The notes: generated by a model not told the origin, from the sequence alone. 64,000 nt of DNA from Escherichia hormaechei_A (GCA_042434945.1 CP170191.1:4340001-4404000), one strand, 5' to 3'. Positions 15,799-25,166 are shown, counted from the first letter of the stretch. Translations and numbers: made by a program.

Positions 15799-16316
15799 TA
15801 TTGATACTCCGTCGTCCAGGTCGCCACTGCCGAAACGTCTCCGGCATTGACCGGCGCACCCGTGGCGGCCAGTCGCGCATAGAAGGTCATTTTTACGCTG
15901 TCATCCCCCGCTGCGCCGTAAGCAGCGGTTTGGGTGTCCAGCGGGATAAGTACGCTGTCTTTATCCAGTATCTGCACCGCCACGCCGGTCGCGCCGCCGT
16001 CAGCGACTTTCAGAAGCTGCGGGTTTTCGTCATCCGGCGTACCGCTGAAGCGGACTTTCACACCAGCAAAGGTGGGGCCGCACGCTTCAAGGGTGAGCGT
16101 GAAGGGCGTTTTGATATTGCTTACCGCGCCCGCCTCGCTAAATTGCTTCACGCCGAGGGTACCCAGCGGCACGTTTTGCTCCTTCGAATCTTCCGAGACA
16201 ATGCAGGTATTGCCGATCACGTTGCCGGTCACGGAAACCAGCACGTCATAGCCGCGCGCGGGAACGGTGATGAACATCAGCAGGATCAGGGGGAGGAACC
16301 GGATGGTTACTGACAT
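15798..16316 (-). CDS. Minor fimbrial subunit
   Basis: 172 residues from the ATG at 16316, which has AGGAGG 5 bases upstream and opens a signal peptide (MSVTIRFLPLILLMFITVPA). Longer readings upstream overlap the usher and lack these signs. The mature protein is a type 1-family pilin: NVIGNTCIVSED with the first Cys, a second Cys in LEACGPTF, and a terminal SAVATWTTEYQ. The start overlaps the usher 3' end by 10 bp, so it is coupled. It probably acts as an adaptor between shaft and tip adhesin. Confidence 0.88.
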   Translation of the reverse strand: MSVTIRFLPLILLMFITVPARGYDVLVSVTGNVIGNTCIVSEDSKEQNVPLGTLGVKQFSEAGAVSNIKTPFTLTLEACGPTFAGVKVRFSGTPDDENPQLLKVADGGATGVAVQILDKDSVLIPLDTQTAAYGAAGDDSVKMTFYARLAATGAPVNAGDVSAVATWTTEYQ

Positions 16317-18832
16317 ATGACCTCCTGGGAATAAAGCCCGGTGCGGGCGTGATAATTCTGCGGGTTCAACGCATAGCGGATCGTGCAGCGCTGGGCGCTG
16401 TTGCGCCCCCATACGGCATGCAATGTTCCCTCCGCTGACAGGCCGGTCAGATACACGCTGCCGCCGTCGCCGACGATACCGCTGGCTTTGTCATCCTCTG
16501 ACGAGACCAGCGTACCGAAGGGGAGCACGTGTTTAGCGTGACGTACGATAAACATCGCTTTTGCCCCCTGACGCGTGGTGAGGGTGGCGCGAACCAGTGC
16601 CCCGTCGGTGGGGATTTTATTGGCGATGGCGTTCTCAAGTTCCACGTCATTGCCCACGGTGGTGACATCCAGCGCAACCTGATTAACGCGATACGGCGTG
16701 GCGTACGGGATCACCGCATAGCCCCGGCTGTCGGTTTTGATGCCCTTGTGGTTGAGCACGGCGACATGGCTGGCGCCCGGGGCTTTCACCAGAATATTGG
16801 TGTTCCCGAGCGGCTGGCTCAGCGTCAGACCATCCTCATGCAGCACCGCACCGCCGCTCATCCCGTAACTGAGGTTGCGGGAGTCACCGGCGTAGCTGTA
16901 GCCCAGGTTATAGTCTCCCCACGCGCCCTCGTATTGCAGCGCGGCATCGCCGCCGTAGTGCTGCTGCGCGCTGTAGCGCTGGTTGACGCTATAGAAAAGA
17001 TTCTCCTGCCCCGGCAGATAACCACTGACACCGGTACTGGCGGTGGTGCCAGCGGGATCCGCATGGGTAGCGGTAAAACGGAGACGGGTCGACAGCGCCG
17101 GGTTACCCAGCGGCACCGACAGGGACAACGCGAGGATATTGTCTTTCTTGTTGTCGTACAGGCCAGAGCTACGCTGGGCACTGATGCCAAGCGACAGGTT
17201 ACGAAACGTCGCGTTCCACGCGAACTGCAAACTTTGCGTGGTTTTTGACGTATTCCAGTAGGTTTGTTGATCCCAGGACAGCGACAGCGCGCCGTATTCG
17301 CCCATCGGCTGCGACAACAGCAGCTGATTTTTTGCCTTACGCGACATATGCAGGTTGTAAACCGTGTCGTAGTGAGTGGTGACGGTGCCATCGTCTTCCA
17401 CGGTCTGTTTTGGCGCTCCGCCCGCCATGCCTTTGTAAGTGGTATCGCTGAGGGTATAAAACCCTGCCGTTGAGTAACGCAGCGAGAAGAAATTGACTCG
17501 CGTACCGATATCGTTCAGCAGCTTGCTGTACCGCAGGCGCACCGAATCACCGGTGTAGTGCTGGTTATCAGCCAGCTGGCTGCGGGCATGGGTGAGGTCG
17601 AGGGAGTAGGCGCCAAAGCGGCCGAGATTCTGCCCGATACCGAAGGCCAGGCCGTTGTAGCGATCGGAAAACTGCGCCCCGCCATAAAACGTGAGGCCGT
17701 ATCTCCAGCCCAGGAACAGCTCGCCCTGCGCGAAGGAGGGCGAGATCTGATTGCCCGCAGGGCGGTATTTCCCCGCCCCCAGAGCATATTTGACCTGACC
17801 GTTACGCACCAGATTCGGCACGCTGGCAAAGGGCAGGGTGTATTGCGTCTGGCTACCGTCGCTCTCCTGAATGGTGACCGCGAGATCGCCGCCGGAAGAG
17901 GTCGGATAGAGATCTTTCAGCACAAACGCCCCCGGCGGAACGGAGGTTTGATAGATGACGTTACCGTTCTGGCGAACCGTCACCGTGGCATTGCCGCGCG
18001 CGATGCCACGCACTTCGGGCGCGTAACCGCTCAGGCTGGCGGGCAACATATTGTCATCGGTCTTCAGGGCAACCCCACGCAGGCCAACGGCGTCAAACAC
18101 CTGCGATGAGGTGAACGTTTCACCGGCATAAACCTGGGCACGCAGGGCGCGGATATCCCGCTGTAGCCAGGTCTGGACGTGGGTGAGCTCGTTACTCTCT
18201 TTGGTCCACGTGGTGAAATCACGCAGCCGCCATGCGCCCAGGTTGGCGCCGCTGTTGAGGCTCACAAACAGCTGTTGTTCCCGCGTGCGCGTCTCGCCCC
18301 GGTAGTCATTATTCGCGCCATTGACCACATAGTTCAGCCACGCGGCAGGGATGCCGGACTCCCAGCTCTCCGGGCTGACGTACCCGCGCGGCAGAGCGCG
18401 CATCGCGCTTTGCGGTACGGTGAAGTTGAGGGTAAGCGTCCTCTGGTCAAAATCAAACCGGGTATCGGCGAATGACCGGGTTAAAAAAATGCACCGCTGC
18501 GCAGGCGGCAGCTCACCCCCTTTAGCCTGACGGCTGTCGATGCCAAGTGCGGCGAATTGCGCAGGCGTAAGGCACGGCAGGGCTTCACCGGCGGTGTTTT
18601 CAGCGACGCGAAACGTGACGTTACCTGTGAACGCGAACTGGGTGTTGATATACACGTTAAGATTGTACTCGCCCGGCGGCAACGCGCTCCCGGCGTTGAC
18701 CCAGGCGAGATCGGCGCTGTTGGCGCGCTCGCCGTTGAGAAAAGCAGGATTAAATTGCAGCTCGCTTTCGGCAGCCACGGCTTGCCGAATCACCAGGGCG
18801 ATCGCCGTGGCGCACAGGATTTTAATTTTCAT
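16307..18832 (-). CDS. Fimbrial outer-membrane usher (FimD family)
   Basis: 841 residues, the usual length for the family. A signal peptide (MKIKILCATAIALVIRQAVA) is followed by the N-terminal chaperone-binding domain (LQFNPAFLNG, FRVAENTAGEALPCL), the 24-strand barrel with plug, including the conserved PPGAFVLKDLYPTSSGGDL segment split here by motif VTIQESDGS, and C-terminal domains ending CTIRYALNPQNYH and a last Cys. It threads subunit-chaperone complexes through the outer membrane. It starts 23 bp after the chaperone gene. Confidence 0.95.
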   Translation of the reverse strand: MKIKILCATAIALVIRQAVAAESELQFNPAFLNGERANSADLAWVNAGSALPPGEYNLNVYINTQFAFTGNVTFRVAENTAGEALPCLTPAQFAALGIDSRQAKGGELPPAQRCIFLTRSFADTRFDFDQRTLTLNFTVPQSAMRALPRGYVSPESWESGIPAAWLNYVVNGANNDYRGETRTREQQLFVSLNSGANLGAWRLRDFTTWTKESNELTHVQTWLQRDIRALRAQVYAGETFTSSQVFDAVGLRGVALKTDDNMLPASLSGYAPEVRGIARGNATVTVRQNGNVIYQTSVPPGAFVLKDLYPTSSGGDLAVTIQESDGSQTQYTLPFASVPNLVRNGQVKYALGAGKYRPAGNQISPSFAQGELFLGWRYGLTFYGGAQFSDRYNGLAFGIGQNLGRFGAYSLDLTHARSQLADNQHYTGDSVRLRYSKLLNDIGTRVNFFSLRYSTAGFYTLSDTTYKGMAGGAPKQTVEDDGTVTTHYDTVYNLHMSRKAKNQLLLSQPMGEYGALSLSWDQQTYWNTSKTTQSLQFAWNATFRNLSLGISAQRSSGLYDNKKDNILALSLSVPLGNPALSTRLRFTATHADPAGTTASTGVSGYLPGQENLFYSVNQRYSAQQHYGGDAALQYEGAWGDYNLGYSYAGDSRNLSYGMSGGAVLHEDGLTLSQPLGNTNILVKAPGASHVAVLNHKGIKTDSRGYAVIPYATPYRVNQVALDVTTVGNDVELENAIANKIPTDGALVRATLTTRQGAKAMFIVRHAKHVLPFGTLVSSEDDKASGIVGDGGSVYLTGLSAEGTLHAVWGRNSAQRCTIRYALNPQNYHARTGLYSQEVICQ

Positions 18833-18855
18833 GTGGTCACGCCTTACTGTTTTTA

Positions 18856-19533
18856 TTATTGGGACAATGACGTGCGGGTAACGGGCGTCCAGGCCCCATA
18901 ATCGTTAATCGTCTGGTAGCTCATGCTGCTCGCATGGCTGAAGGTGTCTGCCAGCGTCACGCTGGATTTCGGCGGCACCATGACGGGCGACACCGGCCTG
19001 CCATCAATTTTCACGTTAATGGTGGTGAGGTAATACGGCGTTGGGTTGGTCAGCGTGACCTTGCCCGCGCGGTAGGCGCCGGCAAGGTTTTTCCATGCCT
19101 CTCCTGCACCTTCCCTGAGCCGCTCCGGGCGATAAAAGACCTTGATGCGGTTGGCAGAGGCGAATTGCAGCGAATTGCCGGAACCGTTTTTAACCTGCTG
19201 TGGGATAGCTTTGACCGTCATCCAGTACAGCGTCTCGCGATCGGCTGGCAGGGCGTCGCCGCTGAACATGATTTTCACCGCGCTTTCGCTGGCGGGCTTC
19301 ATGACGTACAGCGGCGGCGTGATGACGAAGTCGTTGGTACGGCTCCCTTTCTCGTCTTCCATCCAGGACTGGATCAGAAACGTGGCATCAGGGTGGGTAT
19401 TTCTTACCTGCATCATCGTCTGCGTAGCCGCGCCGGTGTAGATCAGCCGCGTTGCGCCTAACCCCACGCCGCCTGCGTACACGGCGGATGAACATAACGT
19501 GCCAGCCAGACAAATCCATGTGTTTACGCGCAT
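18856..19533 (-). CDS. Periplasmic fimbrial chaperone (FimC/PapD family)
   Basis: 225 residues with a signal peptide (MRVNTWICLAGTLCSSAVYA). The PapD-like fold is shown by GVGLGATRLIYTGAATQTMMQVRN (G1/A strands), FVITPPLYVMKPASE, ETLYWMTVKAIP and the basic RIKVFYRPERLRE motif that anchors subunit C-termini. It stabilises pilins in the periplasm by donor-strand complementation. It lies between the major subunit and the usher. Confidence 0.95.
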   Translation of the reverse strand: MRVNTWICLAGTLCSSAVYAGGVGLGATRLIYTGAATQTMMQVRNTHPDATFLIQSWMEDEKGSRTNDFVITPPLYVMKPASESAVKIMFSGDALPADRETLYWMTVKAIPQQVKNGSGNSLQFASANRIKVFYRPERLREGAGEAWKNLAGAYRAGKVTLTNPTPYYLTTINVKIDGRPVSPVMVPPKSSVTLADTFSHASSMSYQTINDYGAWTPVTRTSLSQ

Positions 19534-19586
19534 AGTGCGTCTCCTGAAAGCTGAGTCAGACCCGGCCAGCAGACCGGGCCTGAAGA

Positions 19587-20171
19587 TTACGAATAGGTCA
19601 CGGTGTAGGTGGCGACCGCGCTGGCATCACCCGCCGTGGCGTTGCCCAGTGGGGAGTAATATTTCGCGCTGAAGTTCAGGATGTTCGCCCCCGCACGCAG
19701 GGGGATCGCTGCTGCCGGCTCACCCAGCCTGACGACGTTGCCCTGTTCGTCATAAAGACGGATAGCGACATGCTGCGCCGAGCCCGCGCCGCCGTTTACT
19801 CCCGCGGCCAGGCTATTCACATCGGTACTGTCCGGTGTACCGGTGAAGGTGATAGCCACGGTCGTTGCGGCAATAGGGTTATCTTCCGTGGACGCCGAGG
19901 TATCGGCGATTTCGCAATCTTCCAGGGTGATGGAGAAGGCTTTTGCGGTACTGGCTTCACTGCCTGCGGCAGCCAGCGTGGCGGTACGCACTTCACCCAT
20001 GTCGACGTCGATATTGGCGCTACCGGCGCTGATGGCACAGGCGGAGGTCACCACTTTACCGCTGAAGTTAACCGTGCCGCCGCTGGTGGTGGCGGCCAGT
20101 GCTGAGCCCGCTGGCAGCAGGGCGGCAATGCTTAATGCCAGCAGAGAATGGCAAGTAAGGCGTGCTTTCAT
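19587..20171 (-). CDS. Major fimbrial subunit (type 1 family pilin)
   Basis: 194 residues. Signal peptide ends near ALAATTSGG. The mature pilin shows the donor strand region GTVNFSGKVV, the disulfide Cys pair (TSACAISAG and LEDCEIADT), and the C-terminal GDASAVATYTVTYS beta-zipper strand with penultimate Tyr. SD AAGGAACT is 5-12 bases upstream. It is the first structural gene, 52 bp after the LuxR-type regulator on the same strand. Confidence 0.92.
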   Translation of the reverse strand: MKARLTCHSLLALSIAALLPAGSALAATTSGGTVNFSGKVVTSACAISAGSANIDVDMGEVRTATLAAAGSEASTAKAFSITLEDCEIADTSASTEDNPIAATTVAITFTGTPDSTDVNSLAAGVNGGAGSAQHVAIRLYDEQGNVVRLGEPAAAIPLRAGANILNFSAKYYSPLGNATAGDASAVATYTVTYS

Positions 20172-20223
20172 TTCATAGTTCCTTGATTTTTTTATTACGA
20201 GATTTGCTCTGAAAGCGGCAGGT

Positions 20224-20826
20224 CTAACTGGTTAAAAAGACCAGCAAATCTGTCTTATTCCTGAGCCCGAGTTTCCTTATCGCTGAGCTTTTTAAGGCGC
20301 TCACGCGGCGATAAGAAAGTTTCTCCAGTTCTGCGATGTAACGTATATCCAGTCCGTTCCTGAGTTCCTTTAATACCCTCCTTTCTCCAGGCGTCAGCGA
20401 TAACGCCGCTGGCTGCTTTTGGGGCCGATAATGGCTATCGACCATTTTTGCTAGCTTTATCCGCCACTGATAAACCGTGTTCTGTAGCGAGATATAGGCA
20501 TCAATATCTTCCCGGACCCATAACAGGGAATGGGCAGAGGTTGAGTACAGGCAGATAATCACTTCAGGCTGCGTGACTTTGATTTTTTTTAAATATTTCA
20601 GTGAGTCATACCCTGTATGGTATTTCTCTGCGCCGGATATAAATAAGATATCGATACGAATCGACGACAGCGCCTTATCCAGTTCCTGATAACCTCCTTC
20701 GATGATAATGATGTGAAGGTCGTCGCGGATGCTGCTTAATAACGTTTTAATGCCGTTTCTTGCATAATGATCGCCGCCCATCAGTGCAACAGTTATATGC
20801 TGTGTTATTTGGCTATTGTTCGTCAT
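20224..20826 (-). CDS. LuxR-type transcriptional regulator of the fimbrial operon
   Basis: 200 residues. The N-terminal part (about 10-130) resembles a receiver-like fold without a clear phosphorylatable Asp; the C-terminal 65 residues are a NarL/LuxR helix-turn-helix (LTPGERRVLKELRNGLDIRY, then SYRRVSALKSSAIRKLGLRN). Such single-domain-like regulators (FimZ, EcpR/MatA, RcsA) often head fimbrial operons. The gene lies directly upstream of the pilin gene in the same direction, so it is a likely local activator and may autoregulate through the palindrome upstream. SD GAGGAA precedes the ATG. Confidence 0.85.
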   Translation of the reverse strand: MTNNSQITQHITVALMGGDHYARNGIKTLLSSIRDDLHIIIIEGGYQELDKALSSIRIDILFISGAEKYHTGYDSLKYLKKIKVTQPEVIICLYSTSAHSLLWVREDIDAYISLQNTVYQWRIKLAKMVDSHYRPQKQPAALSLTPGERRVLKELRNGLDIRYIAELEKLSYRRVSALKSSAIRKLGLRNKTDLLVFLTS

Positions 20827-21660
20827 GTTATTCCTCGATTTATAATAGTAATCAGGCGAATTATTTATAAGGTTATCGCCAGTATTCTCGAAGCAATGAC
20901 GTATTGCATACTGTAGGCCTACTATACGTCGGCCAATAAAGAGGTAATCTGAATTAATCTAAAATTGTATTAATTACTAAGATCGAGACCGGTTACGACG
21001 CTTCCCTCTGATTGGTCTTATTCCGCTTCGCTTTCTGTAAATTATGATAGCCGCTATTTTTAATGAAAATTTAGCTTTGATAAATGTTTTGTAAGGAGTT
21101 TGTCTTTTGGTGTCAGTGCGGGTGTGAAGTTGCTGACGGGGAATAACAATTTACGAATGTTATCATCGATAAAAACTGATAGAAAGGTGGCTAAGAATCA
21201 TACAAAAACCATGTAAGTTATTGATATTGGTCAGGTTGAGAAAACTTAAGGCTTAAGGGTGCTGAATATTTCAGACACGCATGTCCGTGGCGTACAATGT
21301 TTTTTTATGTAGATATTTGTCAATGTCAAGAGGCGAGGAGCGCGCCAAAAGATGAGGCCCTGATAAATGAGATGCTGCCGATAGTCAGATACTTCTGTGG
21401 AGCGGAAATTCACTTCACAAAACATCATAATGAGGATGATCGCGGATGAAGCGGCTCTGCAAGCCGCATTCTACAAGGGTTGAGTTCTTATGCAGGTTCA
21501 GTGAAGCTTAAGGGATGAAATATAAATTAAGATTTTTCGCCAATGGCGAAGATATACAGCATGACGTTAATCAGTCACATTAATCCCGACGTGAATGTCA
21601 TCCCATACATGCGGTGACCCAGGTTCAACATCTGTTAACCGGAGAATTCATACTGCCCCT
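20827..21660. other. Long A+T-rich divergent intergenic region
   Basis: About 830 bp between the fimbrial regulator (minus) and the MarT-like gene (plus). It is A+T-rich compared with both flanks. It should carry the promoters of both units; a TATTATAAAT-like -10 for the fimbrial regulator lies 15-25 bp before its start. A 60-codon open frame at 21246-21428 has no domain and I regard it as chance. The length and composition fit an H-NS-silenced control region (inference). Confidence 0.5.
20913..20922. promoter_or_regulatory. Palindrome upstream of the fimbrial regulator
   Basis: Perfect 10-bp palindrome GTAGGCCTAC, flanked by near-symmetric ATACT/CTATAC, about 90 bp upstream of the LuxR-type gene. 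Dyads of this size are typical sites for NarL/LuxR-type proteins; which protein binds is unknown. Confidence 0.35.
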
Positions 21661-22449
21661 ATGCATAAGCATTACATTATAAATAATATCGTCGAATTTC
21701 ATCCTGCGGCCAGCACGTTACGTGATATCAACAATCCTGACCGTGTGGTTGTGTTAAATTCGCCAGCAGGCCGATGCCTGTTGTTATTAATCGACAGAGC
21801 GGGGTCGATTGTCACTCAGCAAGAGTTCCTTGATATTGTCTGGCAAAGCCGCGGCATGCTTGTCTCCTCCAATACCTATTACCAGAACATCTCCATCCTG
21901 CGCAAAGGGCTCAAAAAGATTGGTTTTGAAACTGACCCTATCGTTACCATTCCGCGGATTGGGTTGACGCTGGCAAGCGACACGCAAATAACCGTCAGAG
22001 AGTCTTCACCCGTCGCGCCTCAACCCGCAGAGGGACAATGTGTGGAGGCGCCAGCGATCGAGGAGGTCTCTGCACCCTCCGAGCCAGCAACGCCCGTTGC
22101 CAGGAAGCCCACGCGCTGGCTGGCTGTTGTCATGGGTCTATTGATCGTCCTGGCCGGGGCAGGCGTGACGGGATATATGAACGCCACAGAAAACCGTTTT
22201 GTTGAGGATTACCGTTTTGCGGCATCCGTCGGAGCCTGTCGCGTTTATCTTGCGAACGACATTCAGACCCACGCTGAACGCGCTTCCGCGCTGACCTATG
22301 TGGAACAATTCAAGGCTGAATGCGCGCAATATCCCTGGGTTTACATCAGCTGGTACGCTCTGCTTCCTCGTGCGTCGGTTATTCGCTGCGACCGGCCAAT
22401 GAAAGAACCGAACCGCTGTATATCTGATTATTTCCTGAAGGATAGCTAG
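21661..22449 (+). CDS. MarT/CadC-like membrane-anchored winged-helix regulator
   Basis: 262 residues from the ATG at 21661 (MHKHYIINN), where the conserved part begins; an in-frame ATG at 21595 would add 22 unlikely residues. Neither has a well-placed SD (GGAG is 16 bases before 21661). The N-terminal OmpR/ToxR-type winged helix (about 5-105) includes GRCLLLLIDRAGSIVTQQEF and NTYYQNISILRKGLKK. A Pro/Ala-rich linker leads to one membrane helix (WLAVVMGLLIVLAGAGVTGY), then about 85 periplasmic residues with four Cys. It is followed after 1 bp by a FidL-like gene, the marT-fidL arrangement of Salmonella pathogenicity island 3. Targets are probably nearby surface genes. Confidence 0.85.
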   Translation: MHKHYIINNIVEFHPAASTLRDINNPDRVVVLNSPAGRCLLLLIDRAGSIVTQQEFLDIVWQSRGMLVSSNTYYQNISILRKGLKKIGFETDPIVTIPRIGLTLASDTQITVRESSPVAPQPAEGQCVEAPAIEEVSAPSEPATPVARKPTRWLAVVMGLLIVLAGAGVTGYMNATENRFVEDYRFAASVGACRVYLANDIQTHAERASALTYVEQFKAECAQYPWVYISWYALLPRASVIRCDRPMKEPNRCISDYFLKDS

Positions 22450-22450
22450 C

Positions 22451-22930
22451 ATGACTCGTTTTCGGCAGATGCTGTATATCATCGTGACGGGCCTCGTCAC
22501 GGCAGGCGTGCTGACGGGCTATTACCTGTGGCACCGAACTTACGTTCAGCCTTTTTCATGCCAGGCTAATCTGGTACAGCACCATCCGGATGAGACGCTG
22601 GCGGTCTGGCTGAATTACACCTTCGACGGGAAATTCGGCACCCTGAGCATGAATGGCCGGGCAAAGAGCGATCCGGGTAAAACCATCGACAGGAAAATTT
22701 CCTTTCGGGTGGAGAGACAAGATCATCTCTATTTGCTGACGTCAGAAAAAAATATGACGTTCCCGGACGATAATGTCGACGACAGCTGGCTGGAAAAATA
22801 TGAACCGCAATTTTTTGTCTATCCGGGCAAGAGTATTTATATGCGGATCAATGAACAACATAATGGTAACTATATCTTTACCTTAGGAACATTACCGACA
22901 TATGTGTGTCGTGGTTCAAAAAAAGAATGA
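22451..22930 (+). CDS. FidL-like membrane protein
   Basis: 159 residues with one N-terminal membrane helix (about 7-27, MLYIIVTGLVTAGVLTGYYL) and a periplasmic domain with Cys near each end (FSCQANLV and TYVCRGS). This fits the FidL-like family, small partners encoded immediately after MarT/ToxR-type regulators, probably modulating the regulator's periplasmic domain as ToxS does for ToxR (analogy). SD AAGGAT lies 8 bases upstream. Function is inferred from position. Confidence 0.78.
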   Translation: MTRFRQMLYIIVTGLVTAGVLTGYYLWHRTYVQPFSCQANLVQHHPDETLAVWLNYTFDGKFGTLSMNGRAKSDPGKTIDRKISFRVERQDHLYLLTSEKNMTFPDDNVDDSWLEKYEPQFFVYPGKSIYMRINEQHNGNYIFTLGTLPTYVCRGSKKE

Positions 22931-23064
22931 TATAAACGAGAAAAACATTATATTTTCCTCCCGTCTCATTTATGCTTGATTTAAAATATCAGGATTATCT
23001 TAGAAATATAAAGTGCGACAGATCATGTTGCGATAATGTAATTAATTTTAAATTTGGCAAGTAA

Positions 23065-24054
23065 ATGAAAAGTGTATTTGACTCCTCCGATGGGGGGAAA
23101 TCAGTACCGGAAAAGTGTCTGCATATTGGGTTGATATTATGGCCCCGTTATTCACTTCTGGCCGTCTCCGGGTTGCTGGAGGCGCTGCGTTATGCAGCGA
23201 AAGCGCAGGATAAATTAGCATTTAAAATCAGCCTGATAAGTGAATTTCCTGATATCCCGATTATCAGCAATGCGGGGATTATCATGAGACCGGATTCCCC
23301 CCATGCGCCGCCGGACAGTTTTAACTACCTTGCTGTTATCGGCGGTGAATTGCAGTATCTGGACTTAGGGTATCAGGGGGATAAAGCGTATCTGGCACAT
23401 GCCCACCATGCCGGGGTTCCGCTCATTGGCATTGGCACCGGCAGTTTTGTCCTCGCACAGGAAGGATTGCTGAATGAACGACGAGCGTCCATCCATCCTT
23501 TCCATCTTGATGCATTTCGGCAGGCTTTCCCGCTGGTGTATGCTGAGCAAGGGTATGATTTCATCGACGATGGCGATGTGCTGACCTGCCCGGGCGGTAT
23601 TTCCACCCTGACGCTGGCAACTGAGCTTATCCGCGCCCATGCCGGGGATGATATCGCCAGCAACACCTGTCAGCGTTTGTCGCTCGTTCCGCATGAAATT
23701 GCCACCCCGCGTCCGGCGAATTTTGCGCTTATCCCTGACTCGCGGTTGCGCCGCGCCGTCATGCTGATAGAACAGTTCCTGACCCGGCCGCTCACTACCG
23801 CCGGGCTTGCGCGAGAAGTGGCATTGAGTGAACGCCAGCTCAACCGACTGTTCCACGCAGAATTCGGCAAAACGGCCCGCGAATTTATCCGCAGTGCCAG
23901 ACTGCGCTATGCTTGCTGGCTGCTGAAGAACTCACAGCAAAGCGTGACGGATATTGCGCAGCGGATGGGGTTCAGCGACTGCGCGCACTTTATTCGTCAT
24001 TTTCAGACGGAGTATGGTTGTACGCCTGGCGTGTGGCGCACGTCGCAGAGCTGA
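23065..24054 (+). CDS. GlxA-type AraC-family regulator (DJ-1/PfpI-like domain + HTH)
   Basis: 329 residues. The N-terminal half (about 15-200) is a DJ-1/PfpI-like fold: HIGLILWPRYSLLAVSGLLEAL, and a nucleophile-elbow region GIGTGSFVLAQEGLL in which the usual Cys is missing, so it is a sensor rather than an enzyme. The C-terminal 100 residues are an AraC double helix-turn-helix (LAREVALSERQLNRLFHAEF and VTDIAQRMGFSDCAHFIRHF). The ligand is unknown. It lies 134 bp after fidL and 48 bp before a GNAT gene, with which it may be co-transcribed. Confidence 0.88.
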   Translation: MKSVFDSSDGGKSVPEKCLHIGLILWPRYSLLAVSGLLEALRYAAKAQDKLAFKISLISEFPDIPIISNAGIIMRPDSPHAPPDSFNYLAVIGGELQYLDLGYQGDKAYLAHAHHAGVPLIGIGTGSFVLAQEGLLNERRASIHPFHLDAFRQAFPLVYAEQGYDFIDDGDVLTCPGGISTLTLATELIRAHAGDDIASNTCQRLSLVPHEIATPRPANFALIPDSRLRRAVMLIEQFLTRPLTTAGLAREVALSERQLNRLFHAEFGKTAREFIRSARLRYACWLLKNSQQSVTDIAQRMGFSDCAHFIRHFQTEYGCTPGVWRTSQS

Positions 24055-24102
24055 ATATCATTACATTGCTGCCCTGAAACTTTACTCAACCGGAATATCA
24101 TC

Positions 24103-24546
24103 ATGAAAATAGAAGCCGCACACCCCTCACAATTTGAACGCCTCGTCGCAGTCTGGGAGTCGTCCGTTCGCGCCACGCACCGCTTTTTGCAGGAAAGCGA
24201 TATCGCGGCGCTGCGTCCGTTATTGCTCAACGCATATTTGCCTAATCTCAGGGTTGTGATTGCCCGGGATGACGTGGGTATTATTCACGGCTTTTTGGGC
24301 GTGGATAAAAATCGCATTGAAATGCTGTTTGTGGATGATGCGAGCCGGGGGAAGGGTATCGGGAAAATGCTGCTGCAATATGCCATTGCAGAATTCGGCG
24401 TAAATGAAGTGGATGTGAACGAGCAGAATCCGCAGGGGGTGGCGTTTTATCGCCATATGGGGTTTGAGCAGGTCGGGCGTTCAGAACTGGATGGGCAGGG
24501 GAATCCGTTTCCGCTGTTGCATATGCGGTTGAGTGGACAGGCTTAA
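24103..24546 (+). CDS. GNAT-family N-acetyltransferase, YjaB-like
   Basis: 147 residues. GNAT motif A is visible at MLFVDDASRGKGIGKMLLQY (acetyl-CoA pyrophosphate loop RGKGIG) and motif B at VNEQNPQGVAFYRHMGFEQVG. The whole resembles E. coli YjaB, an acetyltransferase of unknown substrate. SD GGAA lies 8 bases before the ATG. It may be co-transcribed with the AraC-type gene. It ends at a strong hairpin, convergent with the immunity-like gene. Confidence 0.88.
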   Translation: MKIEAAHPSQFERLVAVWESSVRATHRFLQESDIAALRPLLLNAYLPNLRVVIARDDVGIIHGFLGVDKNRIEMLFVDDASRGKGIGKMLLQYAIAEFGVNEVDVNEQNPQGVAFYRHMGFEQVGRSELDGQGNPFPLLHMRLSGQA

Positions 24547-24571
24547 CGCCCTCTCCCTCTGGAGAGGGCGT
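24546..24571. terminator. 11-bp hairpin between convergent genes
   Basis: Perfect stem ACGCCCTCTCC/GGAGAGGGCGT with loop CTCT, starting at the GNAT stop codon. There is no T-run, but stability and position between convergent genes suggest a bidirectional terminator or a dispersed repeat. Confidence 0.55.
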
Positions 24572-24578
24572 CTGCAAG

Positions 24579-25166
24579 CTAGTTACTGGTAATTTGCCCG
24601 ATGATTACACCACGCACTTTTTCGCCATCGAAGTAATACGAGACCGTATTACTCTGGATGAATCCATTCTGTACTGGCGTCTCCTGATAAAAAAGTATCG
24701 CTTTCTTTTTGGCGATCCCTTTCTTGCCGAACATTTCAATTAGATTCCTGTGAGTAGCATTCAACAATGGAACATTCGCGACTGAGACGCTGACAGGTTC
24801 CGTTGTTTTAGCACACTCTTTATGGATGCCATCTTTGGCAATAACTAGCGCAGTTAACAATCCTGCACCCATTTCGTTATCAGAAATGAACCAGTAATTC
24901 GTGCCATCGTCGTCATGAAGGCAGACCCAGCGTGCTGAGCTGTCTTTGTTAACTGGTGTGCTGGTGATATCTGACAGGTGAGTAACCTCCATTCGTACGG
25001 CTTGCTTGCCTATAGCGATGGTCGGTGAAAGGGGCACTGTTGTAGAAATTTCCGTCAATGATCCGTCTTCATCGTAATACTCGGTCGCGAAGCCGGTCAT
25101 TTCCGTTGCTGAGACGTGCGAACTGACTGCAACGAGTAATGGCAATAAACAAAATAAACGCTTCAT
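24579..25166 (-). CDS. Putative periplasmic immunity protein for the Tlde1-like toxin
   Basis: 195 residues with a signal peptide (MKRLFCLLPLLVAVSSHVSA). The mature part is unrecognised apart from its position; it contains one Cys pair candidate (RWVCLHDDDG and HKECAKTT). The start overlaps the toxin gene's stop by 4 bp (ATGA). Immunity proteins to cell-wall-attacking type VI toxins must sit in the periplasm, which the signal peptide provides; the known partner of Tlde1 is Tldi1. Homology to Tldi1 is not something I can confirm by eye. Confidence 0.75.
   Translation of the reverse strand: MKRLFCLLPLLVAVSSHVSATEMTGFATEYYDEDGSLTEISTTVPLSPTIAIGKQAVRMEVTHLSDITSTPVNKDSSARWVCLHDDDGTNYWFISDNEMGAGLLTALVIAKDGIHKECAKTTEPVSVSVANVPLLNATHRNLIEMFGKKGIAKKKAILFYQETPVQNGFIQSNTVSYYFDGEKVRGVIIGQITSN

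Noticed and set aside
15801..16313. 170-codon plus-strand frame opposite the minor pilin and usher genes
   Set aside because: Antisense shadow of two well-supported fimbrial genes; His/Arg-rich, no SD, no domain.
21246..21428. 60-codon minus-strand frame in the long A+T-rich intergenic region
   Set aside because: No domain or partner; a chance frame is likely in 830 bp of non-coding DNA. Kept only as part of the intergenic description.
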